Below, piece by piece: positions 27,568-37,063 of a DNA stretch of 64,000 bases; positions within the stretch are counted from its first letter, which is position 1, and each line of letters opens with the position of its first letter. A program made the position numbers and the translations under genes. A model generated the notes under the pieces. It searched no databases, was not told the DNA's origin, and was given only the letters and a program-made list of their open reading frames with translations. The DNA is from CAVXUB01 sp963764805 (GTDB lineage: Bacteria > Actinomycetota > Acidimicrobiia > Acidimicrobiales > Bog-793). The stretch covers positions 310,001-374,000 of the forward strand of contig CAVXUB010000006.1 in assembly GCA_963764805.1 (NCBI GenBank), given 5' to 3'.

Positions 27568-29167
27568 ATGCGCAGGCTCTTGCTCGTCCTGGCACCGGTG
27601 GCGCTGCTCTCGGCTCTCGCTCTGCCGGCCAATCCCGCCGGCGCGACTCTTCAACCCGGCGTCAACGCCAAGGTCTACGTCACTGCTTCGGGTGGTCCCT
27701 GGTACCTGGCGCTCGGCGACTCGCTGGCCGCCGGGGTGGGGGCGCCTGCCGGGCAGGGCTACGTCGACGACATCTACGACCACGAGAAGGCCAACTTCCC
27801 CGGCCTTCAGCTGGAGAACCTGGGCTGCCCTGGCGAGACCACCACGTCGATGATCTCGGGCGGCGTGTGCACGTTCACGGCTGGCAACCAGCTGGCACAG
27901 GCGGAAGCCTTCCTCAGCGCGCATCCCGGCCAGGTCGCCTTCGTGACGATGGACATCGGCGCCAACGACATCGACGGATGCGCCAGCGGCGGCTCGATCA
28001 ACGTGCAGTGCGTGCTGAACGGGCTGAAGGCGATCCAGACCAACATGCCGACGATCCTGCACGGGCTCACCGCCGCCTACCCGGGCAAGCTGAACCTGTT
28101 CGGGATGGATTACTACGACCCGTTCCTGGCCTACTGGCTGAACGGGTCGAGCGGCCAGTCGCTCGCCAAGCTGACCACGGCGCTCGTGCCGGTGCTCAAC
28201 GGCGACCTTCAAGGCGACTACGCCGCCTACGGCGCGCCCACAGCCGACGTCCAGGCCGCCTTCGCCACGATGGACTTCGCAACGATGGGCACCTACAACG
28301 GGCACACCTACCCGCTCAACGTCGCACGCATCTGCAACTGGACCCTGATGTGCGTAGCCGGCAACATCCACACCAACCCCACCGGGCATGCCGTCCTGGC
28401 GTCCACCTTCGACGCACTCATCGACCGGGTGCTGTTCAGAGGAGGTGGGCGCGGCCTCTGGCTCGTCGGGGGCGACGGCGGGGTTTTCTCGTTCGGCACG
28501 GCCCGCTTCTTCGGCTCGATGGGCGCCTCGCACCTCAACGCCGCTGTCCTCGGCATGGCGGCGACCAGTGACGGCGGCGGTTACTGGCTCGTCGGTGCCG
28601 ACGGCGGGGTGTTCGCCTTTGGCGATGCGCACTTCGTGGGCTCCCTCGCCGGTCAGCGTCTGTCGTCGCCGATCATCGGCATCGCCGGCACGCCCGACAA
28701 CCGGGGCTACTGGCTAGCCGCTGCGGATGGCAGCGTCTACGCCTTCGGCGATGCGCCACCGCTAGGTGGCGTCCCCTCCTCCAAGGCGGCTCATCTGGTG
28801 GGGATCCTCGGCTCGCCGAGCGGTTTCGGGTACAACCTGATCGACGGCTCCGGAAGGGTGTTCGGGTTCGGCGACGCAGTCACGCCGGGCCAGCTGTCCA
28901 ATCCGGCTCCGGTCACGGCAGCTCATCGCGACGCCTGACGCCAACGGTTACGCCCTCATGTCGGGTGGGAAGCTCGTGGACTTCGGCGACGCCCATTACT
29001 CGGGGAGCTTCGGGCCATCATTTGTCGCCGGCGCCTCTGATCTCTGGCACGGCGTCTGGGTGGTGGACGCTCTGGGCCTGATCGACGACGACGGCGCCGC
29101 CAACGTGGGCCAACTTCCGGCTGGCTTCCACCTCAACCGGGACATCGTCGGGGCGGCTGCCAATTGA
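27568..29167 (+). CDS. Secreted SGNH/GDSL lipase with C-terminal 'DGGVF-x-FGDA' repeats, frame break
   Basis: The protein begins with a signal peptide (RRLLLVLAPVALLSALALP, cleavage after AGA). The SGNH hydrolase follows, with the block-I nucleophile in YLALGDSLAAGVGAP, block III in DIGANDID and a catalytic Asp/His pair in GNIHTNPTGHAVLA. From about residue 290 there are six units of about 42 residues with the core G-Y-W-L-V-x-x-D-G-G-V-F-x-F-G-D-A. The frame shifts near 28915, where LIATPDANGYALM resumes, and the protein ends at 29167 (about 533 residues). The repeats probably form a six-bladed propeller-like module and recur in the subtilase-like protein at 37-41 kb. It likely acts on lipids or esters outside the cell. 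Confidence 0.82.
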
Positions 29168-30174
29168 CAGGTGCTGAGCCGGCGCCGCGGTCCCGGCGCA
29201 TCCTCCCGCCGGGGGCCGAGGAGCAGCTGAGCGGGCCGTCATATCAGGGACTGGCGACGTTCGCCCAGCGTCCCCTCGTCACGGAGGCCGCCGACCTCGA
29301 CGATCCGCGGCCCGACGTGGCGATAGTCGGGGCGCCGTGGGACGATTCGACTACGCATCGGCCCGGAGCGCGTTTTGGACCGAGGGCGTTGAGGGCGCTT
29401 GCATACGGGCCGGGCACCTACCACCTCGATCTAGGGGTCGAGCTCTTCGAGGCGCTCGACGTGGTCGACTTCGGCGACGCGATCTGCGCGCACGGGATGG
29501 CCGAGGCGTCCCATCGCGCGATACGGGTGCGGGTGGGCGAGGTGGCCGGCCGCGGGATCATCCCGGTGGTGCTGGGGGGTGATCACTCCATCACATGGCC
29601 CTCGGCGACGGCTGTGGCCGAGGCTGTGGGATGGGGGAAGCTCGGCGTCATCCACTTCGACGCTCATGCCGACACGGCCGACGTGATCGACGGCAACCTG
29701 GCCAGCCACGGCACCCCGATGCGCCGGCTGATCGAGTCGGGAGCCGTGCAGGGCCGGCACTTCGTGCAGGTGGGGCTTCGCGGCTACTGGCCTCCGGCGG
29801 ATGTCTTCGCCTGGATGGAGAGCCAGCAGATGCGCTGGCATCTGATGCAGGAGGTGTGGGAGCGGGGCATCAATGCCGTGATGGAGGACGCCATCGCCGA
29901 GGCGCTCGACGGCTGTGAGGCGCTCTACCTGTCGGTCGACATCGACGTGCTCGATCCTGGCTTCGCGCCGGGGACGGGGACGCCCGAGCCCGGCGGCCTG
30001 ACTCCGGCCGATCTGCTGCGGGCGGTGCGGCGCATCGCCGTCGAGACCCCGCTCGTCGCCCTCGACGTCGTCGAGGTCTCTCCGCCCTACGACTGGGCGG
30101 AGCTGACGATCAACAACGCCCACCGGGTGGTGCTCGAGATGCTGGCCGGCACCGCCGTCCGCCTCGGCCGATGA
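29164..30174 (+). CDS. Agmatinase/ureohydrolase family protein
   Basis: This 336-residue binuclear manganese enzyme of the arginase superfamily hydrolyses a guanidino compound to urea and an amine. Metal-binding motifs are GGDHS, IHFDAHADT and SVDIDVLDPGFAPGTGTPEPGG; HGTPMRRLIESG follows the second. The 'GTGTPEPGG' form and the HGT loop are closest to agmatinases and guanidinobutyrase/guanidinase-like enzymes rather than arginase. The TTG start overlaps the TGA of the lipase gene, and its own stop overlaps the next start (ATGA). A link with the nearby amine-ligase cluster (putrescine from agmatine) is possible but inferred. Confidence 0.88.
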   Translation: MTGAEPAPRSRRILPPGAEEQLSGPSYQGLATFAQRPLVTEAADLDDPRPDVAIVGAPWDDSTTHRPGARFGPRALRALAYGPGTYHLDLGVELFEALDVVDFGDAICAHGMAEASHRAIRVRVGEVAGRGIIPVVLGGDHSITWPSATAVAEAVGWGKLGVIHFDAHADTADVIDGNLASHGTPMRRLIESGAVQGRHFVQVGLRGYWPPADVFAWMESQQMRWHLMQEVWERGINAVMEDAIAEALDGCEALYLSVDIDVLDPGFAPGTGTPEPGGLTPADLLRAVRRIAVETPLVALDVVEVSPPYDWAELTINNAHRVVLEMLAGTAVRLGR

Positions 30175-30644
30175 CGCCGGCGGAGGCGCTGACGCCGGAG
30201 GAGGCGCTGGCGCTGGCGCTGGCCCGGCGGCTGCACGCGGGCCAGGTCGACAAGGTCGGGCGGCCGTACCACCACCACGTGGAGGAGGTGGCTGCGGCGG
30301 TGCGCGAGGCGGGGGGCAGCGAGGATCAGGTCGTCGCCGCCTACCTGCACGACTCAATCGAGGACACGGAGGTGACAGCCGGCGAGCTTCGAAGTGCCGG
30401 CGTGCCGGCAGGCGCCGTCGAGATCGTCGAGATCCTCACCCATCCCGAGGGCGAGCCTCGTGAGGACTATGTGCGGCGGGTGCTGGCGGACGAGCGTGCG
30501 GTGCTCGTCAAGCTGTGCGATCTGTGGTCGAACCTGACGCCGAGCCGGCTGATGCGGGTCGGGTCGGCCGAGCGAGGGAAGCTGTTGCAGAAGTACGCCC
30601 AGGACCTGGGACAGATCGGACGGGCTGCGTCGGGGGACTCTTAG
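30171..30644 (+). CDS. HD-domain phosphohydrolase, MESH1/SpoT-hydrolase-like
   Basis: This 157-residue single-domain HD protein has the pattern of small (p)ppGpp hydrolases: ALARRLHAGQVDKVGRPYHHHVEEVA gives the first His and the RxYxxH motif (quoted from 'ALARRL' to 'VEEVA' in parts), AAYLHDSIEDT the HD pair with the ED motif, and VKLCDLWSNLTPSRL the last metal Asp. It lacks synthetase and TGS domains. A role in nucleotide or (p)ppGpp breakdown is inferred from the fold. It is coupled to the agmatinase-family gene by a four-base overlap. Confidence 0.82.
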   Translation: MTPAEALTPEEALALALARRLHAGQVDKVGRPYHHHVEEVAAAVREAGGSEDQVVAAYLHDSIEDTEVTAGELRSAGVPAGAVEIVEILTHPEGEPREDYVRRVLADERAVLVKLCDLWSNLTPSRLMRVGSAERGKLLQKYAQDLGQIGRAASGDS

Positions 30645-30682
30645 GTATCTCGGGCGGACAAGACGTCGTGCCTGCGGCAGGG

Positions 30683-30688
30683 TACGGT
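30683..30688 (+). promoter_or_regulatory. -10 box of a leaderless promoter for the LLM oxidoreductase
   Basis: TACGGT ends seven bases before ATG 30696, with no ribosome binding site between. Confidence 0.45.
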
Positions 30689-30695
30689 GACGGCG

Positions 30696-31646
30696 ATGGC
30701 TCCGATCGATGCGCGAAGGTTCAGGTTCAGCCTGCAAGCGGCGGTGGCGCCTTCACGCCAGGAGTGGGTGGAGCTGGCGATGACGGCTGAGGATGCGGGG
30801 TTCGCCTTGCTCGTGACGCCTGACCATCTGCTCGACTGCCTGTCTCCTTTGGCGCCTCTCGTCCTGGCCGCCGAGGCGACCAAGAGCATGCGCGTCGGGA
30901 CGCTCGTCCTCAACAACGACCTGCGACATCCAGCGGTGCTCGCCCGCGAGGCAGCGACGATCGATCTGTTGACAGAGGGGCGGTTCGAGCTCGGTCTTGG
31001 CGCCGGGCACGCGTTCCCCGAGTACGAGCGGATCGGCCTCTCGTTCGACCCGGCCCTGATCCGGATCTCCCGCCTGGCGGAGGCCCTGCACATAGTCCGC
31101 CGGTTGCTCGATGGCGAGCACCTCGAGTTCTCGGGAGATCACTACCAACTGGCCGGCGAGACTTGCTTCCCGCGTCCGGTCCAGGAACACCTGCCGCTGA
31201 TCGTGGGCGGAGGCGGCCGGCGCGTGCTGGCACTCGCCGCGCGGACAGCGGACACGGTGGGGCTGACCGGGCTCGGCCGGACTCTTGGGGACGGCCAGCA
31301 CCATAAGGCATCGGGGTTCCCGCCATCGGCCGTGGACCGGCAGGTGTCGTGGGTGAGGAAGCACGCCGAGTCGAGGGGCCGCTCGGTCGAGCTGCAGGCG
31401 CTCGTGCAGCAGGTCGTGATCACGGACAAGCCGACGGTCGTGGCGGGTGAGCTGATCGATGGTCCGCTGGCACCTCTCACGGTCGAGGAAGTGCTGGAGA
31501 CGCCCTACATGATGATCGGACCTGTCGAGTCGCTGATCGAGAAGATCGAGGCCGGGCGGGAGCGGTGGGGCATCTCCCACTACACGTTCCGCTCCGCCTC
31601 GCTCGTCGATGCGGCGCCGATAGTGGAGGCTCTCGCCGGCAAGTAG
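30696..31646 (+). CDS. LLM-class (luciferase-like) F420-dependent oxidoreductase
   Basis: This 316-residue TIM-barrel protein belongs to the bacterial luciferase superfamily, near the TIGR03621 actinobacterial F420 subgroup. Typical signatures are FALLVTPDHLLD, MRVGTLVLNNDLRHPAVLAREAATIDLL (in two parts), GRFELGLGAGH and LPLIVGGGGRRVLALAARTAD. Such enzymes use reduced or oxidised F420 for hydride transfer; the substrate is unknown. ATG 30696 is preferred over GTG 30687 because of the -10 box spacing. Confidence 0.85.
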   Translation: MAPIDARRFRFSLQAAVAPSRQEWVELAMTAEDAGFALLVTPDHLLDCLSPLAPLVLAAEATKSMRVGTLVLNNDLRHPAVLAREAATIDLLTEGRFELGLGAGHAFPEYERIGLSFDPALIRISRLAEALHIVRRLLDGEHLEFSGDHYQLAGETCFPRPVQEHLPLIVGGGGRRVLALAARTADTVGLTGLGRTLGDGQHHKASGFPPSAVDRQVSWVRKHAESRGRSVELQALVQQVVITDKPTVVAGELIDGPLAPLTVEEVLETPYMMIGPVESLIEKIEAGRERWGISHYTFRSASLVDAAPIVEALAGK

Positions 31647-31747
31647 GCGGGTTGATCCCGCGGGCAGGCGCTCGAGCTCGCTTGGTCGGGCACAGTCGAT
31701 TGACGAGCAGCTACCGCCGCCCGCAACTGCCTCCAGCTACCCCTTGA

Positions 31748-31769
31748 CCGGCCCCTGTCCGGCGGCCGG
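31748..31769. terminator. Possible bidirectional terminator hairpin between convergent genes
   Basis: CCGGCC and GGCCGG (6 bp each) enclose a 10-base loop in the 130-base gap between the LLM gene and the small minus-strand gene. There is no U-tract. Confidence 0.35.
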
Positions 31770-31776
31770 AGGAGGG

Positions 31777-31977
31777 CTATTCGGCGACGCCCATCCGGCG
31801 CAGGTAGGCGAGACGCCTGGCTGCAGCGGCTTGCCAGGCTGAAAGATCGGCTTCGAACTGACCTCGGTCACCGTCCTCGTAGGCGTGTTCGAGCTCGTCG
31901 AACGCCGCGTCTTCGAGGTCGAGCAGCTCCCTGTAGTGCTGGAGCGTGTGCTCGTCGATCACTCCGGTCAGCGTCAT
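31777..31977 (-). CDS. Small acidic helical protein (66 aa), unknown
   Basis: The start is ATG 31977 behind GAAAGGGG. The protein is short, acidic and predicted helical (LLDLEDAAFDELEHAYEDGD, then WQAAAARRLAYLRRMG). No family is recognised. Its good ribosome binding site and coding bias suggest it is real. The 147 bases upstream (31978-32124) show no further gene. Confidence 0.5.
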   Translation of the reverse strand: MTLTGVIDEHTLQHYRELLDLEDAAFDELEHAYEDGDRGQFEADLSAWQAAAARRLAYLRRMGVAE

Positions 31978-32124
31978 CGCCACCCCTTTCGTGGACCTTC
32001 GATGGCCCGAGCGTACCGCCCCTCGGCCGGTCCTGCCCAGCGCAACGGTGCCGATTTGGCTCCGGTTGTGGACCCTGGGGTGATGTTGCGGGAGTGGTTC
32101 GGGTGGCTCTTGAGATGTGTCGCC

Positions 32125-32421
32125 TCAGGCGGTCGCGACGATCTCGAAGTGCTCCACGACCGGGCGCGGCTCGTAGAAGTGGTGGAGCAACGTCCGCCAC
32201 TCCTCAAAGGCCGGGGACCCTCTGAACCCCTCGGTGTGGGCGTGCAGCGTTTCCCATTCGACGAGCAGCAGGTATCGCCCGGCGGTCTCGATGCATCGTT
32301 CGAGGCGCAGGCTGCGGAAGCCGTCGGACGAGGCGATCAGCTCCTTCGCCCTGGCGAACGCGGCCTCGAAGTCGGCCGCGCGGTCAGGCGTCATGTCGAG
32401 GATGGCATGCTCGAGCACCAT
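32125..32421 (-). CDS. Antibiotic biosynthesis monooxygenase (ABM) domain protein
   Basis: This 98-residue dimeric ferredoxin-fold protein of the ABM family starts at ATG 32421 behind a GGAGG. Typical features are MVLEHAILDMTPDRAADFEAAF, GFRSLRLERCIETAGRYLLLVEWET (in parts), and a closing H-H-F-Y-E-P region. ABM proteins include cofactor-free oxygenases and haem-degrading enzymes. Here the role is unknown. Two palindromic repeats lie immediately upstream. Confidence 0.8.
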   Translation of the reverse strand: MVLEHAILDMTPDRAADFEAAFARAKELIASSDGFRSLRLERCIETAGRYLLLVEWETLHAHTEGFRGSPAFEEWRTLLHHFYEPRPVVEHFEIVATA

Positions 32422-32454
32422 TTGAGCCTCCAGAATCGTCGGGGAACGACGAAC

Positions 32455-32572
32455 TGTGTCATCCAGCTGAGCGCTGGCGCTATGTGAGGTGACACACTTC
32501 GGCCGGGCAGACCGGTCGATCTCTGCAAAGCGTGTCATCCTGCTGAGCGTCCGCGCTCTATCAGGTGACACG
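32455..32572 (-). repeat. Two 42-nt palindromic repeats
   Basis: Copies at 32455-32496 and 32531-32572 have the form TGTGTCATCC-N-GCTGAGCG ... AGGTGACACA and are about 80% alike. Each folds on itself through GTGTCA/TGACAC arms. They lie in the gap between the SCP2-like and ABM genes and may be a REP-like mobile repeat or a paired RNA hairpin. Confidence 0.8.
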
Positions 32573-32599
32573 CTTCGATCTCCTGGGCCTCCCGTGGCC

Positions 32600-32995
32600 T
32601 CAGAACGTGGTGGAATCCCGCACGTCCCTGAGTCCAGCCACTACATCTTCGTGGCTGAGACGCTCGAGGAGAGGCTGGGCCTCCACGAGCCGGTGCGCAT
32701 CACCCCTGACTCGGATCGCTCCGGCCGCGAGGACCTCTCCGATCGTGCGCTCACCTGACGCCAGGGCGCGGGCGACCTCGTAGGACTCGACGAGGGTCAC
32801 CTCGGCGCCCGCCACGCCACCCGCCGCGCCGGCTCCTGCGCCGAGCACCATCGTGTACTCGACGTCGCCGCCCGGCGCGTCACGCACGATCTGCCCCAGT
32901 GCCAGCGACCCGCCCTCAGCAGGCGCGCCAGCCCAAGCTCTGTCGAGCACTGCACCCAGCTCGGCGAGCCACTCGTCCGATAGGAAGAGAGGCAC
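32600..32995 (-). CDS. SCP2-sterol-transfer-like small protein
   Basis: The 131-residue protein resembles SCP2/alkyl-sulfatase dimer-type lipid-binding domains. It begins with a helix FLSDEWLAELGAVLDRAW, followed by VRDAPGGDVEYTMVLGAG and a C-terminal YEVARALASGERTIGEVLAAG (in parts) and IRVRGD, the pattern of 'tolerates amphipathic cavity' SCP2 proteins. Ligand and role are unknown. The GTG start at 32995 is 16 bases after the sdhB stop, so it may be the last gene of the sdh operon. Confidence 0.6.
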   Translation of the reverse strand: MPLFLSDEWLAELGAVLDRAWAGAPAEGGSLALGQIVRDAPGGDVEYTMVLGAGAGAAGGVAGAEVTLVESYEVARALASGERTIGEVLAAGAIRVRGDAHRLVEAQPLLERLSHEDVVAGLRDVRDSTTF

Positions 32996-33011
32996 GCCTC
33001 AGGCGTCTGGG

Positions 33012-34081
<1,070 letters not shown>

Positions 34082-34082
<1 letters not shown>

Positions 34083-35879
34083 CAGTGCCCCTCCTCGAGG
34101 AGTTCCCTCAACTCATCGGGGAGGACCGGCTTCGGCTCGGGTGTTACTGAGTACTCGCCGTCGCGCCAGCGCACCACGAAGTTCACCTTCTCGAGCTCAG
34201 GGTCGGGTTTCGGATAGTCGTCGCGGGTGTGCCCGCCCCGGCTCTCCTTGCGGGCGAGGGCGCCGAGCGTCGTGCAGTTGGACACCGCCAGCATCGACTC
34301 CAGGTCGAGCGCCAGGTGCCAGCCGGGGTTGAACTGGCGATGACCTTCGACCTGCGTCTTGGCCGCCCGCGGCTCGAGCTCGGCGAGCTTGACGCCGCGC
34401 CTCTTGCAGCTCGGCCTCGTTGCGGATGATCCCGACCAGCGACTGCATCGTCTCCTGCAGCTCGTGGTGGATCGAATACGGGTTGTCCCCTCCGTCGTGG
34501 TCGAAGAATGAGAGGGCGTACTGGGTGACCTCGCTGATCTGCGCCTCGTCGAGCTGCACCTCTCCGCCGCCGAGGGCGGCCTCACCAGCCGCTAGACCCG
34601 CTCGCCGCCCGAACACGATGAGGTCGGACAGCGAGTTGCCGCCCAGCCGGTTCGCTCCGTGCATCCCGCCCGCAACCTCGCCCGCGGCATAGAGCCCGGG
34701 GACCGTCGTCTCGGCCGTGTCGGCCTCCACCCGCACGCCGCCCATGATGTAGTGCAGCGTCGGCCCGACCTCCATCGGCTCCGCCGTGATGTCGACGTCC
34801 GCCAGCTCCTTGAACTGGTGGTACATCGAGGGCAGCCGGCGCTTGATGTACTCGGGCGAGCGGCGGGAGGCGATGTCGAGGAAGACCCCGCCATGGGGAC
34901 TACCCCGGCCGGCCTTCACCTCCGAGTTGATCGCTCTCGCCACCTCGTCACGCGGCAGCAGGTCCGGTGGCCGACGGAAGTCCTTCTTGTTGTCGTACCA
35001 GCCTTCGGCCTCTTGCTCTGTGTCGGCGGTCTCGTCGGCGAAGTAGGGCGAGATGTAGTCGAACATGAAGCGCTTGCCGTCGATGTTCTTGAGGACGCCG
35101 CCGTCGCCGCGCACCCCCTCGGTGACGAGCAGGCCACGAGCCGACGGCGGCCAGACCATCCCCGTCGGGTGGAACTGCACGCACTCCATGTCGATCAGGT
35201 CGGCACCTGCCCAGAGCGCCAGGGCATGGCCGTCCCCTGTCGACTCCCAGGAGTTAGAGGTGAACTTCCAAGCCTTCCCGACCCCGCCGGTGGCGATGAT
35301 GACCGCCTTCGCCCCGAACACCACAAAACGACCCGACTCACGCCAGAAACCGACCGCCCCGTTCACCCGCCCGTCCGCCGACTTCAGCAGCCGGACGATC
35401 TTGCACTCCATGAACACCTCGATACCGAGGCTGACGGCGCGGTGCTGGAGAGTGCGGATCATCTCAAGCCCCGTGCGGTCGCCGACGTGCGCCAGCCGGG
35501 CGTAGCGGTGGCCGCCGAAGTCCCGCTGGAGGATGCGCCCGTCCGGCGTGCGGTCGAAGAGCGCTCCCCACTCCTCCAGCTCGAGGACCCGGTCGGGAGC
35601 CTCCTGGGCGTGTAGCTGCGCCATCCGCCAGTTGTTCAGCATCTTGCCGCCGCGCACCGTGTCACGGAAGTGGACCTGCCAGTTGTCGTCAGGCCAGACG
35701 TTGCCGAGCGCAGCAGCCACCCCGCCTTCGGCCATGACGGTGTGGGCCTTGCCGAGGAGCGACTTGCAGACCAGTGCCGTCTTGGCGCCGAGTGACTGCG
35801 CCTCGATGGCCGCTCGCATGCCGGCGCCGCCGGCGCCGATCACGATGACGTCGAAGTTGTGCAGCTCGTACTCGGCCAT
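34082..35879 (-). CDS. sdhA: Succinate dehydrogenase flavoprotein subunit, frame break
   Basis: SdhA oxidises succinate to fumarate. The N-terminal FAD loop is VIVIGAGGAGMRAAIEA. The His that binds FAD covalently is in KAHTVMAEGG. Substrate residues lie in ECVQFHPTGM and TEGVRGDGGVLKN, and GEVAGGMHGANRLGGNSLSD closes the FAD domain. About 34400 the frame changes (RNEAELQ to RGVKLAELEPRAAK) and the normal C-terminus ends WRDGEYSVTPEPKPVLPDEL. Total length is about 599 residues. Loss of this subunit would cripple the TCA cycle, so the break is probably a sequencing error. One-base overlaps tie it to sdhC and sdhB. Confidence 0.93.
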
Positions 35880-36751
35880 CAGAAGAACCTCGGGTCGTGG
35901 ATCGTGCCCATCGACACGAGGAAGACGTAGAAGTCGCACACCACGATGGAGATCAGCGACATCCAGGCGAAGAGCATGTGGTGTCCGTTGAGAGGTGTCA
36001 CGAGATCCCAGAGCTTCTTGCGGATCGGCGCCTTCGAGAAGGACTTTAGGTGGCCGCCACAGAGATGCCGGCACGCATGGCAGCTGAGGGTGTACAGCCA
36101 GATCAAGACGGCGTTGACGACGAAGAAGACCGTCCCGAGCGCCATCCCCACCCCGTTCGGGAACCTGAAGGCGGTGATTGCGTCCCAGGTCAGGATCCCG
36201 GCGAAGATCACGGCGAAGTACCACGTGTAGCGGTGCACGTTCTGGATGATCAGCGGGAACTTCGTCTCGCCGGAGTAGCGCCTGCGCCAGCTCTTGGAGC
36301 CGGCGTCTGCGACGGCGCAGGCAGGAGGCGATCCCCAGAAGGACCGGTAGTACGCCTTCCTGTAGTAGTAGCAGGTGGCCCGGAAGGCGAGCGGGAAGAT
36401 GAGCACCAGCAGCGCCGGCGAGATCGACGACGCGGTGATCGGCCCCCAGCCGTAGCCGTGCGAGAAGCATGCGTTCGTCAGGCACGGGGAGTAGAAGGGC
36501 GACAGGTAGTCGCGGCCCCCGCTGGTGGCGAACCCAGCCGTGGGTGTGAACCCGACGTACCAATGGCTGCCTCGAAACGCCGCCCACGTCCCATACACGA
36601 CAAAGCTCGTGAGGCCGAACACCGTGAGTGCCGGCTGCACCCACCACCTGTCCTTGCGCAGCACGGTGGTGAGATCTGGTCCCCCCCGAACGCCCCCGAT
36701 GGACACCGGCGTGACGGTCGGACGCACCTCAGCATCCTCGACGATCGTCAT
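35879..36751 (-). CDS. sdhC: Succinate dehydrogenase membrane anchor (cytochrome b-type, Sdh1 class)
   Basis: The 290-residue protein has about five membrane segments and several conserved His residues (QNVHRYTWYFAV, SCHACRHLCGGHLKSFSK, LNGHHMLFAW) suitable for haem or quinone binding. It is a single long anchor, as in the mycobacterial Sdh1 complex, instead of separate SdhC and SdhD. Start ATG 36751 lies behind GGAGG. It is the first gene of the minus-strand sdhC-sdhA-sdhB operon; its promoter must lie in 36752-37063. Confidence 0.85.
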   Translation of the reverse strand: MTIVEDAEVRPTVTPVSIGGVRGGPDLTTVLRKDRWWVQPALTVFGLTSFVVYGTWAAFRGSHWYVGFTPTAGFATSGGRDYLSPFYSPCLTNACFSHGYGWGPITASSISPALLVLIFPLAFRATCYYYRKAYYRSFWGSPPACAVADAGSKSWRRRYSGETKFPLIIQNVHRYTWYFAVIFAGILTWDAITAFRFPNGVGMALGTVFFVVNAVLIWLYTLSCHACRHLCGGHLKSFSKAPIRKKLWDLVTPLNGHHMLFAWMSLISIVVCDFYVFLVSMGTIHDPRFF

Positions 36752-37063
36752 CGCCGGTCCTCCTTGTGCCTCATCTGCCACCTTTCGTCGGAGTGTGTCG
36801 GGTCGGCCCGCGCGCGACCAGATCGGCGGGAGGGCCGCTCCTCATACTTCCACCATCAGCCCGGACAGCGAAAGCGAGGGGCCGCGGCCGGCCGTCGCCT
36901 GCCGTCGGGTGCCTAGGCTCGGCATGTCGCCAGTCCGTGGTTCCGGAGCGCCGCCAGGCCGTGCCTTCGGGCGCCGCGATCTGCGGTCGCAATTAGCTGA
37001 CAAACGCCGGATGCTCGCTTAGCCTGCCGGGACGGCAGGCGACGTCGAGCTGGGAGGGATCGA
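36752..37063. other. Intergenic region between divergent sdhC and the subtilase-like gene
   Basis: This 312-base gap should hold both promoters. A plus-strand TAGGCT at about 36915 precedes an ATG (36924) that opens a 32-codon frame ending at 37022; its coding status is doubtful. A short perfect hairpin lies at 37022-37040. No recognisable RNA gene is seen. Confidence 0.5.
37022..37040 (+). promoter_or_regulatory. Hairpin in the 5' region of the subtilase-like gene
   Basis: GCCTGCC and GGCAGGC (7 bp) enclose GGGAC, 12 bases before the GGGAGGG ribosome binding site of the gene starting at GTG 37064. It could modulate initiation. Confidence 0.4.

Noticed and set aside
36924..37022. A 32-codon open frame after a TAGGCT box upstream of the subtilase-like gene
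   Set aside because: Short, Arg-rich and with box-to-ATG spacing of only four bases; not enough to call a gene.
36924..37063. Riboswitch (for example c-di-AMP type) before the secreted protein gene
   Set aside because: Only one small hairpin is clear; no conserved riboswitch core could be matched by eye.
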